Source: Nematostella vectensis (Eukaryota; Cnidaria; Anthozoa; Actiniaria; Edwardsiidae). From it: a stretch of 64,000 nucleotides of DNA. The notes below the pieces were generated by a model. The model was given only the letters and a program-made list of their open reading frames with translations, was not told where the DNA came from and did no database searches. Shown piece by piece: positions 48,284 to 61,449 of the stretch (the stretch's first letter is position 1; each line of letters opens with the position of its first letter). Location: assembly GCF_932526225.1 (NCBI RefSeq), contig NC_064039.1, positions 17,416,639 through 17,480,638 on the forward strand. Reading direction: 5' to 3'. The translations under genes and the position numbers were made by a program.

Positions 48284-49520
48284 GTACCCATATTACCTAG
48301 CTCTTGAAACCCTGTGACTGGTTGAACCGTCCCCTATAACCCTGCACCTCCAAGACCAAGCCATTGATACCCTCTACCCCTGTGTACCAACTCATTTATA
48401 ACTTGCACCCTTATTACCTAGTTCTTGATATCATTGACCCTTATTACCATTCCTTGAAGTCTAGTACCTGTTTGACCAACTCTTGTTACCCTGTACACCT
48501 GTCACCTCACCCACTAACTCACTTATCTTAACGTCCCCTTCACGTCCTTATCTTAACACCCCCGAAAAAATCCCAAGTTAATCTGACCTGGATTCGACTC
48601 ACGGGCCTCTTGTTTGAGAAGCGAAGCCCGTACCACTGAGCTATCGCGCCACTCTCTTGAAAACTAGAAGTAACTACCGTATAGCCTTGTTTACCCAGTC
48701 TTATAAGGTATAGAGTAGTTTTTCCTTGATATCTCGAGAGTGGCGCTATGGCTCAGTGGTACGGGCTTCGCTTATCAAGCAAACGGGCCAGGGTTCGAAT
48801 CCAGGTAAGATAAACTAGAGACTTTTTCAGGAGTGTTAAGGTAAGGACGGTGGCATTAGGGGGTGGGTGCACAGGGGAAAAGGGTATAAACGGCAGGGTC
48901 ACAGGTGAGCAAGTTGGTAAGCGCTTGGTCCTACATGGGTAAAGGGTAGTTATGTGATTAGGTGTCATAGGGGTGTAGGTCAGTTAGGGATGGGTAGGCA
49001 TGGATATAGGGTAGTAAGTGCTAGGTCATAGGGGTGTAGCTTTGTTAGGGGTTGGTACTCAGGGGTATAGGGTAGTAAGTGCTAAGTCATAGGGGTGTAA
49101 CTCAGTTAGAGGTGGGTACCCATCGGTATAGGGTAATTAGTGCTACGTCGTGGGGGTGTAGCTTAGCTAGGTGTATGTACTTAGGGGTATAGGCTACTTA
49201 GTGCTAGGACATATGGGGTGTAGTTTAGTTAGGAGTGGGTACACAGGGTTAGAGGGGTGTAGTTTAGTTAGGGTATGGTTTTAAGGGGTATAGGGTAGTT
49301 AGTGCTACGTCACAGGGGTGTAGCTTAGCAAGGGTTGGGTACTTAGGGGTAAAGTGTAGTTATTGCTAGGTCATAGGGGCGAGGCTCAGTTAGGGGTAGG
49401 TATTCAGGAGTATAGCTTAGTTAGTGCTAGGTCGTAGGGGTGAAGCTTAGTTAGGCGTGGATACTCAGGGATATAGGGTAGCTATTATTATTAATTATTA
49501 TTATTATTAATTATTATAAT
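48284..49520. repeat. Unit U43, class L, 1,237 bp
   Basis: Minus element 48587-48650 (type V); flank GGTATAGAG; plus element 48742-48805, loop TTATCAA. AT tract has one extra ATT. Confidence 0.95.
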
Positions 49521-50754
49521 GTACCCATATTACCTAGCTCTTGACACCCTGTGACTGGTTGAACCGTCCCCTAAAACCCTGCACCTCCAAGACCAAGCCA
49601 TTGATACCCTCTACCCCTGTGTACCAACTCATTTATAACTTGCACCCCTATGACCTAGTTCTTGATATCATTGACCCTTATTACCATCCCTTGAAGTCTA
49701 GTACCCGTTTGACCAATTCTTGTTACCCTGTGTACCTGTCACCTCACCCACTAACTCACTTATCTTAACGTCCCCTTCACGTCCTTATCTTAACACCCCC
49801 GAAAAAAATCCCAAGTTAATCTGACCTGGATTCGACTCACGGGCCTCTTGTTTGAGAAGCGAAGCCCGTATCACTGAGCTATCGCGCCACTCTCTTGTAA
49901 ACTAGAAGTAACTACCGTATAGCCTTGTTTACCCAGCCTTATAAGGTATAGAGTAGTTTTTCCTTGATATCTCGAGAGTGGCGCTATGGCTTAGTGGTAC
50001 GGGCTTCGCCTATCAAGCAAACGGGCCAGGGTTCGAATCCAGGTAAGATAAACTAGAGACTTTTTCAGGAGTGTTAAGGTAAGGACGGTGGCATTAGGGG
50101 GTGGGTGCACAGGGGAAAAGGGTATAAACGGCAGGGTCACAGGTGAGCAAGTTGGTAAGCGCTTGGTCATACATGGGTAAAGGGTAGTTATGTGATTAGG
50201 TGTCATAGGGGTGTAGGTCAGTTAGGATGGGTAGGCAGGGATATAGGGTAGTAAGTGCTAGGTCATAGGGGTGTAGCTTTGTTAGGGGTTGGTACTCAGG
50301 GGTATAGGGTAGTAAGTGCTAAGTCATAGGGGTGTAACTTAGTTAGAGATGGGTACAAATGGGTATAGGGTAGTTAGTGCTACGTCGTGGGGGTGTAGCT
50401 TAGCTAGGTGTATGTACTTAGGGGTATAGGCTACTTAGTGCTAGGACATATGGGGTGTAGTTTAGTTAGGAGTGGGTACACAGGGTTAGAGGGGTGTAGT
50501 TTAGTTAGGGTATGGTTTTAAGGGGTATAGGGTAGTTAGGGCTACGTCACAGGGGTGTAGCTTAGCAAGGGTTGGGTACTCAGGGGTAAAGTGTAGTTAT
50601 TGCTATGTCATAGGGGTGAAGCTCAGTTAGGGGTAGGTATTCAGGAGTATAGCTTAGTTAGTGCTAGGTCGTAGGGGTGAAGCTTAGTTAGGCGTGGATA
50701 CTCAGGGATATAGGGTAGCTATTATTATTAATTATTAGTATTAATTATTATAAT
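49521..50754. repeat. Unit U44, class L, 1,234 bp
   Basis: Minus element 49825-49888 (type V, CGTATCAC); plus element 49980-50043, A box TGGCTTAGTGG, loop CTATCAA. Right arm has GAGATGGGTACAAATGG, shared with U51 and U52. Confidence 0.95.
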
Positions 50755-51988
50755 GTACGCATATTACCTAGCCCTTGAAACAATGTGACTGGTTGAACCA
50801 TCCCCTTAAACCCTGCACCTCCAAGACCAAGCCATTGATACCCTCTACCCCTGTGTACCCACTCATTTATATATTGCACCCCTATGACCTAGTTCTTGAT
50901 ATCATTGACCCTTATTACCATCCCTTGAAGTCTAGTACCCGTTTGACCAACTCTTGTTACCCTGTACACCTGTCACCTCTCCCACTTACTCACTTATCTT
51001 AACGTCCCCTTCACGTCCTTATCTTAACACCCCTGAAAAAAAACGCAAGTTAATCTGACCTGGATTCGAACCACGGGCCTCTTGTTTGAGAAGCGAAGCC
51101 CGAACCACTGAGCTATCGCGCCACTCTCTTGAAAACTAGAAGTAACTACCGTATAGCCTTGTTTACCCAGCCTTATAAGGTTTAGAGTAGTTTTTCCTTG
51201 ATATCTCGAGAGTGGCGCTATGGCTCAGTGGTACGGGCTTCGCCTATCAAGCAAACGGGCCAGTGTTCGAATCCAGGTAAGATAAACTAGAGACTTTTTC
51301 AGGAGTGTTAAGGTAAGGAGGATGGCATTAGGGGGTGGGTGCACAGGGGAAAAGGGTATAAACGGCAGGGTCACAGGTGAGCAAGTTGGTAAGCGCTTGG
51401 TCATACATGGGTAAAGGGTAGTTATGTGATTAGGTGTCATAGGGGTGTAGGTCTGTTAGGATGGGTAGGCAGGGATATGGTGTAGTAAGTGCTAGGTCAT
51501 AGGGGTGTAGCTTTGTTAGGGGTCGGTACTCAGGGGTATAGGGTAGTAAGTGCTAAGTAAAAGGGGTGTAACTTAGTTAGAGGTGGGTACCCATGGGTAT
51601 AGGGTAGTTAGTGCTACGTCGTGGGGGTGTAGCTTAGCTAGGTGTATGTACTTAGGGGTATAGGCTACTTAGTGCTAGGACATATGGGGTGTAGTTTAGT
51701 TAGGAGTGGGTACACAGGGTTAGAGGGGTGTAGTTTAGTTAGGGTATGGTTTTAAGGGGTATAGGGTAGTTAGTGCTACGTCACAGGGGTGTAGCTTAGC
51801 AAGGGTTGGGTACTCAGGGGTAAAGTGTAGTTATTGCTAGGTCATAGGGGTGAGGCTCAGTTAGGGGTAGGTATTCAGGAGTATAGCTTAGTTAGTGCTA
51901 GGTCGTAGGGGTGAAGCTTAGTTAGGCGTGGATACTCAGGGATATAGGGTAGCTATTATTATTAATTATTAGTATTAATTATTATAAT
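50755..51988. repeat. Unit U45, class L, 1,234 bp
   Basis: First unit with the GCCCTTGAAACAATG left-arm start, shared with U46, U49, U51, U54 and U56. Minus element 51059-51122 (type F) with GGTTCGGGC in the D arm; plus element 51214-51277 with B box TGTTCGAATCC (first G lost) and loop CTATCAA. Confidence 0.95.
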
Positions 51989-53224
51989 GTACCCATATTA
52001 CCTAGCCCTTGAAACAATGTGACTGGTTGAACCATCCTCTATAACCCTGCACCTCCAAGACCAAGCCATTGATACCCTCTACCCCTGTGTACCCACTCAT
52101 TTATAACTTGCACCCCTATGACCTAGTTCTTGATATCATTGACCCTTATTACCATCCCTTGAAGTCTAGTACCCGTTTGACCAACTCTTGTTACCCTGTA
52201 CACCTGTCACCTCACCCACTTACTCACTTATCTTAACGTCCCCTTCACGTCCTTATCTTAACACCCCTGAAAAAAACGCAAGTTAATCTGACCTGGATTC
52301 GAACCACGGGCCTCATGTTTGAGAAGCGAAGCCCGAACCACTGAGCTATCGCGCCACTCTCTTGAAAACTAGAAGTAACTACCGTATAGCCTTGTTTACC
52401 CAGCCTTATAAGGTTTAGAGTAGTTTTTCCTTGATATCTCGAGAGTGGCGCTATGGCTCAGTGGTACGGGCTTCGCCTATCAAGCAAACGGGCCAGGGTT
52501 CGAATCCAGGTAAGATAAACTAGAGACTTTTTTAGGGGTGTTAAGGTAAGGACGGTGGCATTAGGGGGTGGGTGCACAGGGGAAAAGGATATAAACGGCA
52601 GGGTCACAGATGTGCAAGTTGGTAAGCGCTTGGTCCTACATGGGTAAAGGGTAGTTATGTGATTAGGTGTCATAGGGGTGTAGGTCAGTTAGGATGGGTA
52701 GGCAGGGATATAGGGTAGTAAGTGCTAGGTCATAGGGGTGTAGCTTTGTTAGGGGTTGGTACTCAGGGGTATAGGGTAGTAAGTGCTAAGTCATAGGGGT
52801 GTAACTTAGTTAGAGGTGGGTACCCATGGGTATAGGGTAGTTAGTGCTACGTCGTGGGGGTGTAGCTTAGCTAGGTGTATGTACTTAGGGATATAGGCTA
52901 CTTAGTGCTAGGACATATGGGGTGTAGTTTAGTTAGGAGTGGGTACACAGGGTTAGAGGGGTGTAGTTAAGTTAGGGTATGGTTTTAAGGGGTATAGGGT
53001 AGTTAGTGCTACGTCACAGGGGTGTAGCTTAGCAAGGGTTGGGTACTCAGGGGTAAAGTGTAGTTATTGCTAGGTCATAGGGGTGAGGCTCAGTTAGGGG
53101 TAGGTATTCAGGAGTATAGCGTAGTTAGTGCTAGGTCGTAGGGGTGTAGCTTAGTTAGGCGTGGATACTCAGGGATATAGGGTAGCTATTATTATTAATT
53201 ATTATTATTATTAATTATTATAAT
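51989..53224. repeat. Unit U46, class L, 1,236 bp
   Basis: Minus element 52292-52355 (type F, GGTTCGGGC D arm); plus element 52447-52510, loop CTATCAA; T run extended to TTTTTTT by a C-to-T change. Confidence 0.95.
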
Positions 53225-54463
53225 GTACCCATATTACCTAGCTCTTGACACCCTGTGACTGGTTGAACCGTCCCCTAAAACCCTGCACCTCCAAGACCAA
53301 GCCATTGATACCCTCTACCCCTGTGTACCAACTCATTTATAACTTGTACCCCTATAACCTAGTTCTTGATATCATTGACCCTTATTACCATCCCTTGAAG
53401 TCTAGTACCCGTTTGACCAATTCTTGTTACCCTGTGTACCTGTCACCTCACCCACTAACTCACTTATCTTAACGTCCCCTTCACGTCCTTATCTTAACAT
53501 CCCCGAAAAAAAATCCCAAGTTAATCTGACCTGGATTCCACTCACGGGCCTCTTGTTTGAGAAGCGAAGCCCGTACCACTGATCTATCGCGCCACTCTCT
53601 TGAAAAGTAGAAGTAACTACCGTATAGCCTTGATTACCCAGCCTTATAAGGTATAGAGTAGTTTTTCCTTGATATCTCGAGAGTGGCGCTATGGCTCAGT
53701 GGTACGGGCTTCGCTTATCAAGCAAACGGGCCAGGGTTCGAATCCAGGTAAGATAAACTAGAGACTTTTTCAGGAGTGCTAAGGTAAGGACGGTGGCATT
53801 AGGGGGTGGGTGCACAGGGGAAAAGGGTATAAACGGCAGGGTCACAGGTGAGCAAGTTGGTAAGCGCTTGGTCCTACATGGGTAAAGGGTAGTTATGTGA
53901 TTAGGTGTCATAGGGGTGTAGGTCAGTTAAGGATGGGTAGGCAGGGATATAGGGTAGTAAGTGCTAGGTCATAGGGGTGTAGCTTTGTTAGGGGTTGGTA
54001 CTCAGGGGTATAGGGTAGTAAGTGCTAAGTCATAGGGGTGTAACTTAGTTAGAGGTGGTTACCCATGGGTATAGGGTAGTTAGTGCTACGTCGTGGGGGT
54101 GTAGCTTAGCTAGGTGTATGTTCTTAGGGGTATAGGCTACTTAGTGCTAGGACATATGGGGTGTAGTTTAGTTAGGAGTGGGTACACAGGGTTAGAGGGG
54201 TGTAGTTTAGTTAGGGTATGGTTTTAAGGGGTATAGGGTAGTTAGTGCTACGTCACAGGGGTGTAGCTTAGCAAGGGTTGGGTACTCAGGGGTAAAGTGT
54301 AGTTATTGCTAGGTCATAGGGGTGAGGCTCAGTTAGGGGTAGGTATTCAGGAGTATAGCTTAGTTAGTGCTAGGTCGTAGGGGTGAAGCTTAGTTAGGCG
54401 TGGATACTCAGGGATATAGGGTAGCTATTATTATTAATTATTATTATTATTAATTATTATAAT
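53225..54463. repeat. Unit U47, class L, 1,239 bp
   Basis: Minus element 53530-53593 with weak B box (GGATTCCACTC on plus strand) and GATCTATCG at the A box; minus T run is T8. Plus element 53685-53748, loop TTATCAA. Confidence 0.95.
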
Positions 54464-55488
54464 ATACCCATATTACCTAGCTCTTGACACCCTGTGACTG
54501 GTTGAACCGTCCCCTAAAACCCTGCACCTCCAAGACCAAGCCATTGATACCCTCTACCCCTGTGTACACACTCATTTATAACTTGCACCCCTATGACCTA
54601 GTTCTTGATATCATTGACCCTTATTACCATCCCTTGAAGTGTAGTACCCGTTTGACCATCTTTTGTTACCCTGTACACCTGTCACCTCACCCACTAACTC
54701 ACATCTCGAGAGTGGCGCTATGGCTCAGTTGTACGGGCTTCGCCTATCAAGCAAACGGGCCAGGGTTCGAATCGAGGTAAGATAAACTAGAGACTTTTTC
54801 AGGAGTGTTAAGGTAAGGACGGTGGCATTAGGGGGTGGGTGCACAGGGGAAAAGGGTATAAACGGCAGGGTCACAGGTGAGCAAGTTGGTAAGCGCTTGG
54901 TCATACATGGGTAAAGGGTAGTTATGTGATTAGGTGTCATAGGGGTTTAGGTCAGTTAGGATGGGTAGGCAGAGATATAGGGTAGTAAGTGCTAGGTCAT
55001 AGGGGTGTAGCTTTGTTAGGGGTTGGTACTCAGGGGTATAGGGTAGTAAGTGCTAAGTAAAAGGGGTGTAACTTAGTTAGAGGTGGGTACCCATGGGTAT
55101 AGGGTAGTTAGTGCTACGTCGTGGGGGTGTAGCTTAGCTAGGTGTATGTACTTAGGGGTATAGGCTACTTAGTGCTAGGACATATGGGGTGTAGTTTAGT
55201 TAGGAGTGGGTACACAGGGTTAGAGGGGTGTAGTTTAGTTAGGGTATGGTTTTAAGGGGTATAGGGTAGTTAGTGCTACGTCACAGGGGTGTAGCTTAGC
55301 AAGGGTTGGGTACTCAGGGGTAAAGTGTAGTTATTGCTAGGTCATAGGGGTGAGGCTCAGTTAGGGGTAGGTATTCAGGAGTATAGCTTAGTTAGTGCTA
55401 GGTCGTAGGGGTGAAGCTTAGTTAGGCGTGGATACTCAGGGATATAGGGTAGCTATTATTATTAATTATTAGTATAAATTATTATAAT
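54464..55488. repeat. Unit U48, class D, 1,025 bp
   Basis: The left arm runs to ACTAACTCAC (54702) and continues directly with ATCTCGAGAGTGG, so about 208 bp are missing, including the minus tRNA-like element, its T run and the palindrome. Plus element 54714-54777 survives with CAGTTGTAC in the A-box region and GGTTCGAATCG at the B box. The join creates a 98-codon open frame (54484-54780) that I do not regard as a gene. Confidence 0.94.
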
Positions 55489-56722
55489 GTACCCATATTA
55501 CCTAGCCCTTGAAACAATGTGACTGGTTGAACCATCCCCTAAAACCCTGCACCTCCAAGACCAAGCCATTGATACCCTCTACCCCTTTGTACCCACTCAT
55601 TTATATATTGCACCCCTATGACCTAGTTCTTGATATCATTGACCCTTATTACCATCCCTTGAAGTCCAGTACCCGTTTGACCAACTCTTGTTACCCTGTA
55701 CACCTGTCACCTCACCCACTAACTCACTTATCTTAACTTCCCCTTCACGTCCTTATCTTAACACCCCTGAAAAAATCCCAAGTTAATCTGACCTGGATTC
55801 CACTCACGGGCCTCTTGTTTAAGAAGCGAAGCCCGTACCACTGAGCTATCGCGCTACTCTCTTGAAAACTAGAAGTAACTATCGTATAGCCTTGTTTACC
55901 CAGTCTTATAAGGTATACAGTAGTTTTTCCTTGATATCTCGAGAGTGGCGCTATGGCGCAGTGGTACTTGCTTCGCTTCTCAAGCAAACGGGCCAGGGTT
56001 CGAATCCAGGTAAGATAAACTAGAGACTTTTTCAGGGGTGTTAAGTTAAGGACGGTGGCATTAGGGGGTGAGTGCACAGGGGAAAAGGATATAAACGGCA
56101 GGGTCACAGATGTGCAAGTTGGTAAGCGCTTGGTCATACATGGGTAAAGGATAGTTATGTGATTAGGTGTCATAGGGGTTTAGGTCAGTTAGGGATGGGT
56201 AGGCAGGGATATGGTGTAGTAAGTGCTAGGTCATAGGGGTGTAGCTTTGTTAGGGGTCGGTACTCAGGGGTATAGGGTAGTAAGTGCTAAGTCATGAGAG
56301 TGTAACTTAGTTAGCGGTGGGTACCCATGGGTATAGGGTAGTTAGTGCTAGGTCGTAGGGGTGTAGCTTAGCTAGGTGTATGTACTTAGGGGTATAGGCT
56401 ACTTTGTGCTAGGACATATGGGGTGTAGCTTAGTTAGGAGTGGGTACACAGGGTTAGAGGGGTGTAGTTAAGTTAGGGTATGGTTTTAAGGGGAATAGGG
56501 TAGTTAGTGCTACGTCACAGGGGTGTAGCTTAGCAAGGGTTGGGTACTCAAGGGTAAAGTGTAGTTATTGCTAGGTCATAGGGGTGAGGCTCAGTTAGGG
56601 GTAGGTATTCAGGAGTATAGCGTAGTTAGTGCTAGGTCGTAGGGGTGTAGCTTAGTTAGGCGTGGATACTCAGGGATATAGGGTAGCTATTATTATTAAT
56701 TATTATTATTAATTATTATAAT
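55489..56722. repeat. Unit U49, class L, 1,234 bp
   Basis: Minus element 55792-55855 with B box weakened (GGATTCCACTC) and TTTAAGAAGCG. Plus element 55947-56010 has A box TGGCGCAGTGG and GTACTTGC, which disrupts the D stem. Loss of stops here joins the minus-strand frames into 142 codons (55745-56173); this is chance read-through of repeat DNA. Confidence 0.94.
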
Positions 56723-57747
56723 GTACCCATATTACCTAGCTCTTGAAACCCTGTGACTGGTTGAACCATCCCCTAAAATCCTGCACCTCCAAGACCAAGC
56801 CATTGATACCCTCTACCCCTGTGTACCCACTCATTTATAACTTGCACCCCTATGACCTAGTTCTTGATATCATTGACCCTTATTACCATCCCTTGAAGTC
56901 TAGTACCCGTTTGACCATCTCTTGTTACCCTGTACACCTGTCACCTCACCCACTAACTCACATCTCGAGAGTGGCGCTATGGCTCAGTGGTTCAAGCTTC
57001 GCCTATCAAGCAAACGGGCCAGGGTTCGAATCCAGGTAAGATAAACTAGAGACTTTTTCAGGAGTGTTAAGGTAAGGACGGTGGCATTAGGGAGTGGGTG
57101 CACAGGGGAAAAGGGTATAAACGGCAGGGTCACAGGTGAGCAAGTTGGTAAGCGCTTGGTCATACATTGGTAAAGGGTAGTTATGTGATTAGGTGTCATA
57201 GGGGTGTAGGTCAGTTAGGATGGGTAGGCAGAGATATAGGGTAGTAAGTGCTAGGTCATAGGGGTGTAGCTTTGTTAGGGGTTGGTACTCAGGGGTATAG
57301 GGTAGTAAGTGCTAAGTAAAAGGGGTGTAACTTAGTTAGAGGTGGGTACCCATGGGTATAGGGTAGTTAGTGCTACGTCGTGGGGGTGTAGCTTAGCTAG
57401 GTGTATGTACTTAGGGGTATAGGCTACTTAGTGCTAGGACATATGGGGTGTAGTTTAGTTAGGAGTGGGTACACAGGGTTAGAGGGGTGTAGTTTAGTTA
57501 GGGTATGGTTTTAAGGGGTATAGGGTAGTTAGCGCTACGTCACAGGGGTGTAGCTTAGCAAGGGTTGGGTACTCAGGGGTAAAGTGTAGTTATTGCTAGG
57601 TCATAGGGGTGAGGCTCAGTTAGGGGTAGGTATTCAGGAGTATAGCTTAGTTAGTGCTAGGTCGTAGGGGTAAAGCTTAGTTAGGCGTGGATACTCAGGA
57701 ATATAGGGTAGCTATTATTATTAATTATTAGTATTAATTATTATAAT
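56723..57747. repeat. Unit U50, class D, 1,025 bp
   Basis: Same ACTAACTCAC-ATCTCGAGAG junction as U48 (near 56961). Plus element 56973-57036 has GTGGTTCAAGCTTCGCC: the D stem's 3' strand is changed. Quadruplex tract is GGGAGTGGG rather than GGGGGTGGG but still has four G3 tracts. U48-U49 and U50-U51 are copies 2,259 bp apart. Confidence 0.94.
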
Positions 57748-58980
57748 GTACCCATATTACCTAGCCCTTGAAACAATGTGACTGGTTGAACCATCCCCTA
57801 AAACCCTGCACCTCCAAGACCAAGCCATTGATACCCTCTACCCCTGTGTACCCACTCATTTATATATTGCACCCCTATGACCTAGTTCTTGATATCATTG
57901 ACCCTTATTACCATCCCTTGAAGTCTAGTACCCGTTTGACCAACTCTTGTTACCCTGTACACCTGTCACCTCACCCACTAACTCACTTATCTTAACGTCC
58001 CCTTCACGTCCTTATCTTAACACCCCTGAAAAAATCGCAAGTTAATCTGACCTGGATTCGAACCACGGGCCTCTTGTTTGAGAAGCGAAGCCCGTACCAC
58101 TGAGCTATCGCGCCACTCTCTTGAATACTAGAAGTAACTATCGTTTAGCCTTGTTTACCCAGCCTTATAAGGTATAGAGTAGTTTTTCCTTGATATCTCG
58201 AGAGTGGCGCTATGGCTCAGTGGTACGGGCTTCGCTTCTCAAGCAAACGGGCCAGGGTTCGAATCCAGGTAAGATAAACTAGAGACTTTTTCAGGAGTGT
58301 TAAGGTAAGGACGGTGGCATTAGGGGGTGGGTGCACAGGGGAAAAGGGTATAAACGGCAGGGTCACAGGTGAGCAAGTTGGTAAGCGCTTGGTCATACAT
58401 GGGTAAAGGGTAGTTATGTGATTAGGTGTCATAGGGGTGTAGGTCAGTTAGGATGGGTAGGCAGGGATATAGGGTAGTAAGTGCTAGGTCATAGGGGTGT
58501 AGCTTTGTTAGGGGTTGGTACTCAGGGGTATAGGGTAGTAAGTGCTAAGTCATAGGGGTGTAACTTAGTTAGAGATGGGTACAAATGGGTATAGGGTAGT
58601 TAGTGCTACGTCGTGGGGGTGTAGCTTAGCTAGGTGTATGTACTTAGGGGTATAGGCTACTTAGTGCTAGGACACATGGGGTGTAGTTTAGTTAGGAGTG
58701 GGTACACAGGGTTAGAGGGGTGTAGTTTAGTTAGGGTATGGTTTTAAGGGGTATAGGGTAGTTAGTGCTACGTCACAGGGGTGTAGCTTAGCAAGGGTTG
58801 GGTACTCAGGGGTAAAGTGTAGTTATTGCTAGGTCATAGGGGTGAGGCTCAGTTAGGGGTAGGTATTCAGGAGTATAGCTTAGTTAGTTCTAGGTCATAG
58901 GGGTGTAGCTTTGTTAGGCGTGGATACTCAGGGATATAGGGTAGCTATTATTATTAATTATTATTATTAATTATTATAAC
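57748..58980. repeat. Unit U51, class L, 1,233 bp
   Basis: Minus element 58051-58114 (type F); flank GGTATAGAG; plus element 58206-58269 intact with the ancestral-looking CTC loop, an exception to the ATC run around it. Confidence 0.95.
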
Positions 58981-60216
58981 GTACCCATATTACCTAGCTC
59001 TTGACACCCTGTGACTGGTTGAACCGTCCCCTAAAACCCTGCACCTCCAAGACCAAGCCATTGATACCCTCTACCCCTGTGTACCCACTCATTTATAACT
59101 TGCACCCTTATGACCTAGTTCTTGATATCATTGACCCTTTTTACCATCCCTTGAAGTCTAGTACCTGTTTGACCAACTCTTGTTACCCTGTACACCTGTC
59201 ACCTCACCCACTAACTCACTTATCTTAACGTCCCCTTCACGTCCTTATCTTAACACCCCTGAAAAAATCCCAAGTTAATCTGACCTGGATTCGAACCACG
59301 GGCCTCTTGTTTGAGAAGCGAAGCCCGTACCACTGAGCTATCGCGCCACTCTCTTGAATACTAGAAGTAACTATCGTATAGCCTTGTTTACCCAGCCTTA
59401 TAAGGTATAGAGTAGTTTTTCCTTGATATCTCTAGAGTGGCGCTATGGCTCAGTGGTACTGGCTTCGCTTCTCAAGCAAACGGGCCAGGGTTCGAATCCA
59501 GGTAAGATAAACTAGAGACTTTTTCAGGAGTGTTAAGGTAAGGACGGTGGCATTAGGGGGTGGGTGCACAGGGGAAAAGGGTATAAACGGCAGGGTCACA
59601 GGTGAGCAAGTTGGTAAGCGCTTGGTCATACATGGGTAAAGGGTAGCTATGTGATTAGGTGTCATAGGGGTGTAGGTCAGTTAGGATCGGTAGGCAGGGA
59701 TATAGGGTAGTAAGTGCTAGGTCATAGGGGTGTAGCTTTGTTAGGGGTTGGTACTCAGGGGTATAGGGTAGTAAGTGCTAAGTCATAGGGGTGTAACTTA
59801 GTTAGAGATGGGTACAAATGGGTATAGTGTAGTTAGTGCTACGTCGTAGGGGTGTAGCTTAGCTAGGTGTATGTACTTAGGGGTATAGGCTACTTAGTGC
59901 TAGGACATATGGGGTGTAGTTTAGTTAGGAGTGGGTACACAGGGTTAGAGGGGTGTAGTTTAGTTAGGGTATGGTTTTAAGGGGTATAGGGTAGTTAGTG
60001 CTACGTCACAGGGGTGTAGCTTAGCAAGGGTTGGGTACTCAGGGGTAAAGTGTAGTTATTGCTAGGTCATAGGGGTGAGGCTCAGTTAGGGGTAGGTATT
60101 CAGGAGTATAGCTTAGTTAGTGCTAGGTCGTAGGGGTGAAGCTTAGTTAGGCGTGGATACTCAGGGATATAGGGTAGCTATTATTATTAATTATTATTAT
60201 TATTAATTATTATAAT
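58981..60216. repeat. Unit U52, class L, 1,236 bp
   Basis: Minus element 59284-59347 (type F); plus element 59439-59502 with GTACTGGC in the D arm. Spacer has TCTAGAG in place of TCGAGAG, so the small TCTCGAGA palindrome is lost. Confidence 0.95.
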
Positions 60217-61449
60217 GTACCCATATTACCTAGCTCTTGACACCCTGTGACTGGTTGAACCATCCCCTAAAACCCTGCACCTCCAAGACCAAGCCATTGA
60301 TACCCTCTACCCCTGTGTACCCACTCATTTATAACTTGCACCCCTATGACCTAGTTCTTGATATCATTGACCCTTATTACCATCCCTTGAAGTCTAGTAC
60401 CCGTTTGACCAACTCTTGTTACCCTGTACACCTGTCACCTCACCCACTTACTCACTTATCTTAACGTCCCCTTCACGTCCTTATCTTAACACCCCTGAAA
60501 AAATCGCAAGTTAATCTGACCTGGATTCGAACCACGGGCCTCTTGTTTGAGAAGCGAAGCCCGAACCACTGAGCTATCGCGCCACTCTCTTGAAAACTTG
60601 AAGTAACTATCGTATAGCCTTGTTTACCCAGCCTTATAAGGTTTAGAGTAGTTTTTCCTTGATATCTCGAGAGTGGCGCTATGGCTTAGTGGTACGGGCT
60701 TCGCTTCTTAAGCAAACGGGCCAGGGTTCAAATCCAGGTAAGATAAACTAGAGACTTTTTCAGGAGTGTTAAGGTAAGGACGGTGGCATTAGGGGGTGGG
60801 TGCACAGGGTAGAAGGGTATAAACGGCAGAGTCACAGGTGAGCAAGTTGGTAAGCGCTTGGTCATACATGTGTAAAGGGTAGTTATGTGATTAGGTGTCA
60901 TAGGGGTGTAGGTCAGTTAGGATGGGTAGGCAGAGATATAGGGTAGTAAGTGCTAGGTCATAGGGGTGTAGCTTTGTTAGGGGTTGGTACTCAGGGGTAT
61001 AGGGTAGTAAGTGCTAAGTAAAAGGGGTGTAACTTAGTTAGAGGTGGGTACCCATGGGTATAGGGTAGTTAGTGCTACGTCGTGGGGGTGTAGCTTAGCT
61101 AGGTGTATGTACTTAGGGGTATAGGCTACTTAGTGCTAGGACATATGGGGTGTAGTTTAGTTAGGAGTGGGTACACAGGGTTAGAGGGGTGTAGTTTAGT
61201 TAGGGTATGGTTTTAAGGGGTATAGGGTAGTTAGTGCTACGTCACAGGGGTGTAGCTTAGCAAGGGTTGGGTACTCAGGGGTAAAGTGTAGTTATTGCTA
61301 GGTCATAGGGGTGAGGCTCAGTTAGGGGTAGGTATTCAGGAGTATAGCTTAGTTAGTGCTAGGTCGTAGGGGTGAAGCTTAGTTAGGCGTGGATACTCAG
61401 GGATATAGGGTAGCTATTATTATTAATTATTAGTATTAATTATTATAAT
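60217..61449. repeat. Unit U53, class L, 1,233 bp
   Basis: Minus element 60520-60583 (type F, GGTTCGGGC D arm); plus element 60675-60738 with A box TGGCTTAGTGG, loop TTCTTAA and B box GGTTCAAATCC. Confidence 0.95.
60675..60738 (+). ncRNA. Plus tRNA-like element with CTT at the anticodon-like position (U53, also U54)
   Basis: Loop TTCTTAA gives CTT instead of CTC. U54 (61907-61970) has the same loop with an intact B box; here the B box has one G-to-A change (GGTTCAAATCC). Confidence 0.55.

Noticed and set aside
54484-54780. 98-codon plus-strand frames in U48, U50 and U55
   Set aside because: They are created by the D-class deletion joining the left arm to the plus tRNA-like element.
55745-56173. 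A 142-codon minus-strand frame in U49
   Set aside because: It arises from single-unit substitutions that remove stops across both tRNA-like elements. No other unit keeps it.
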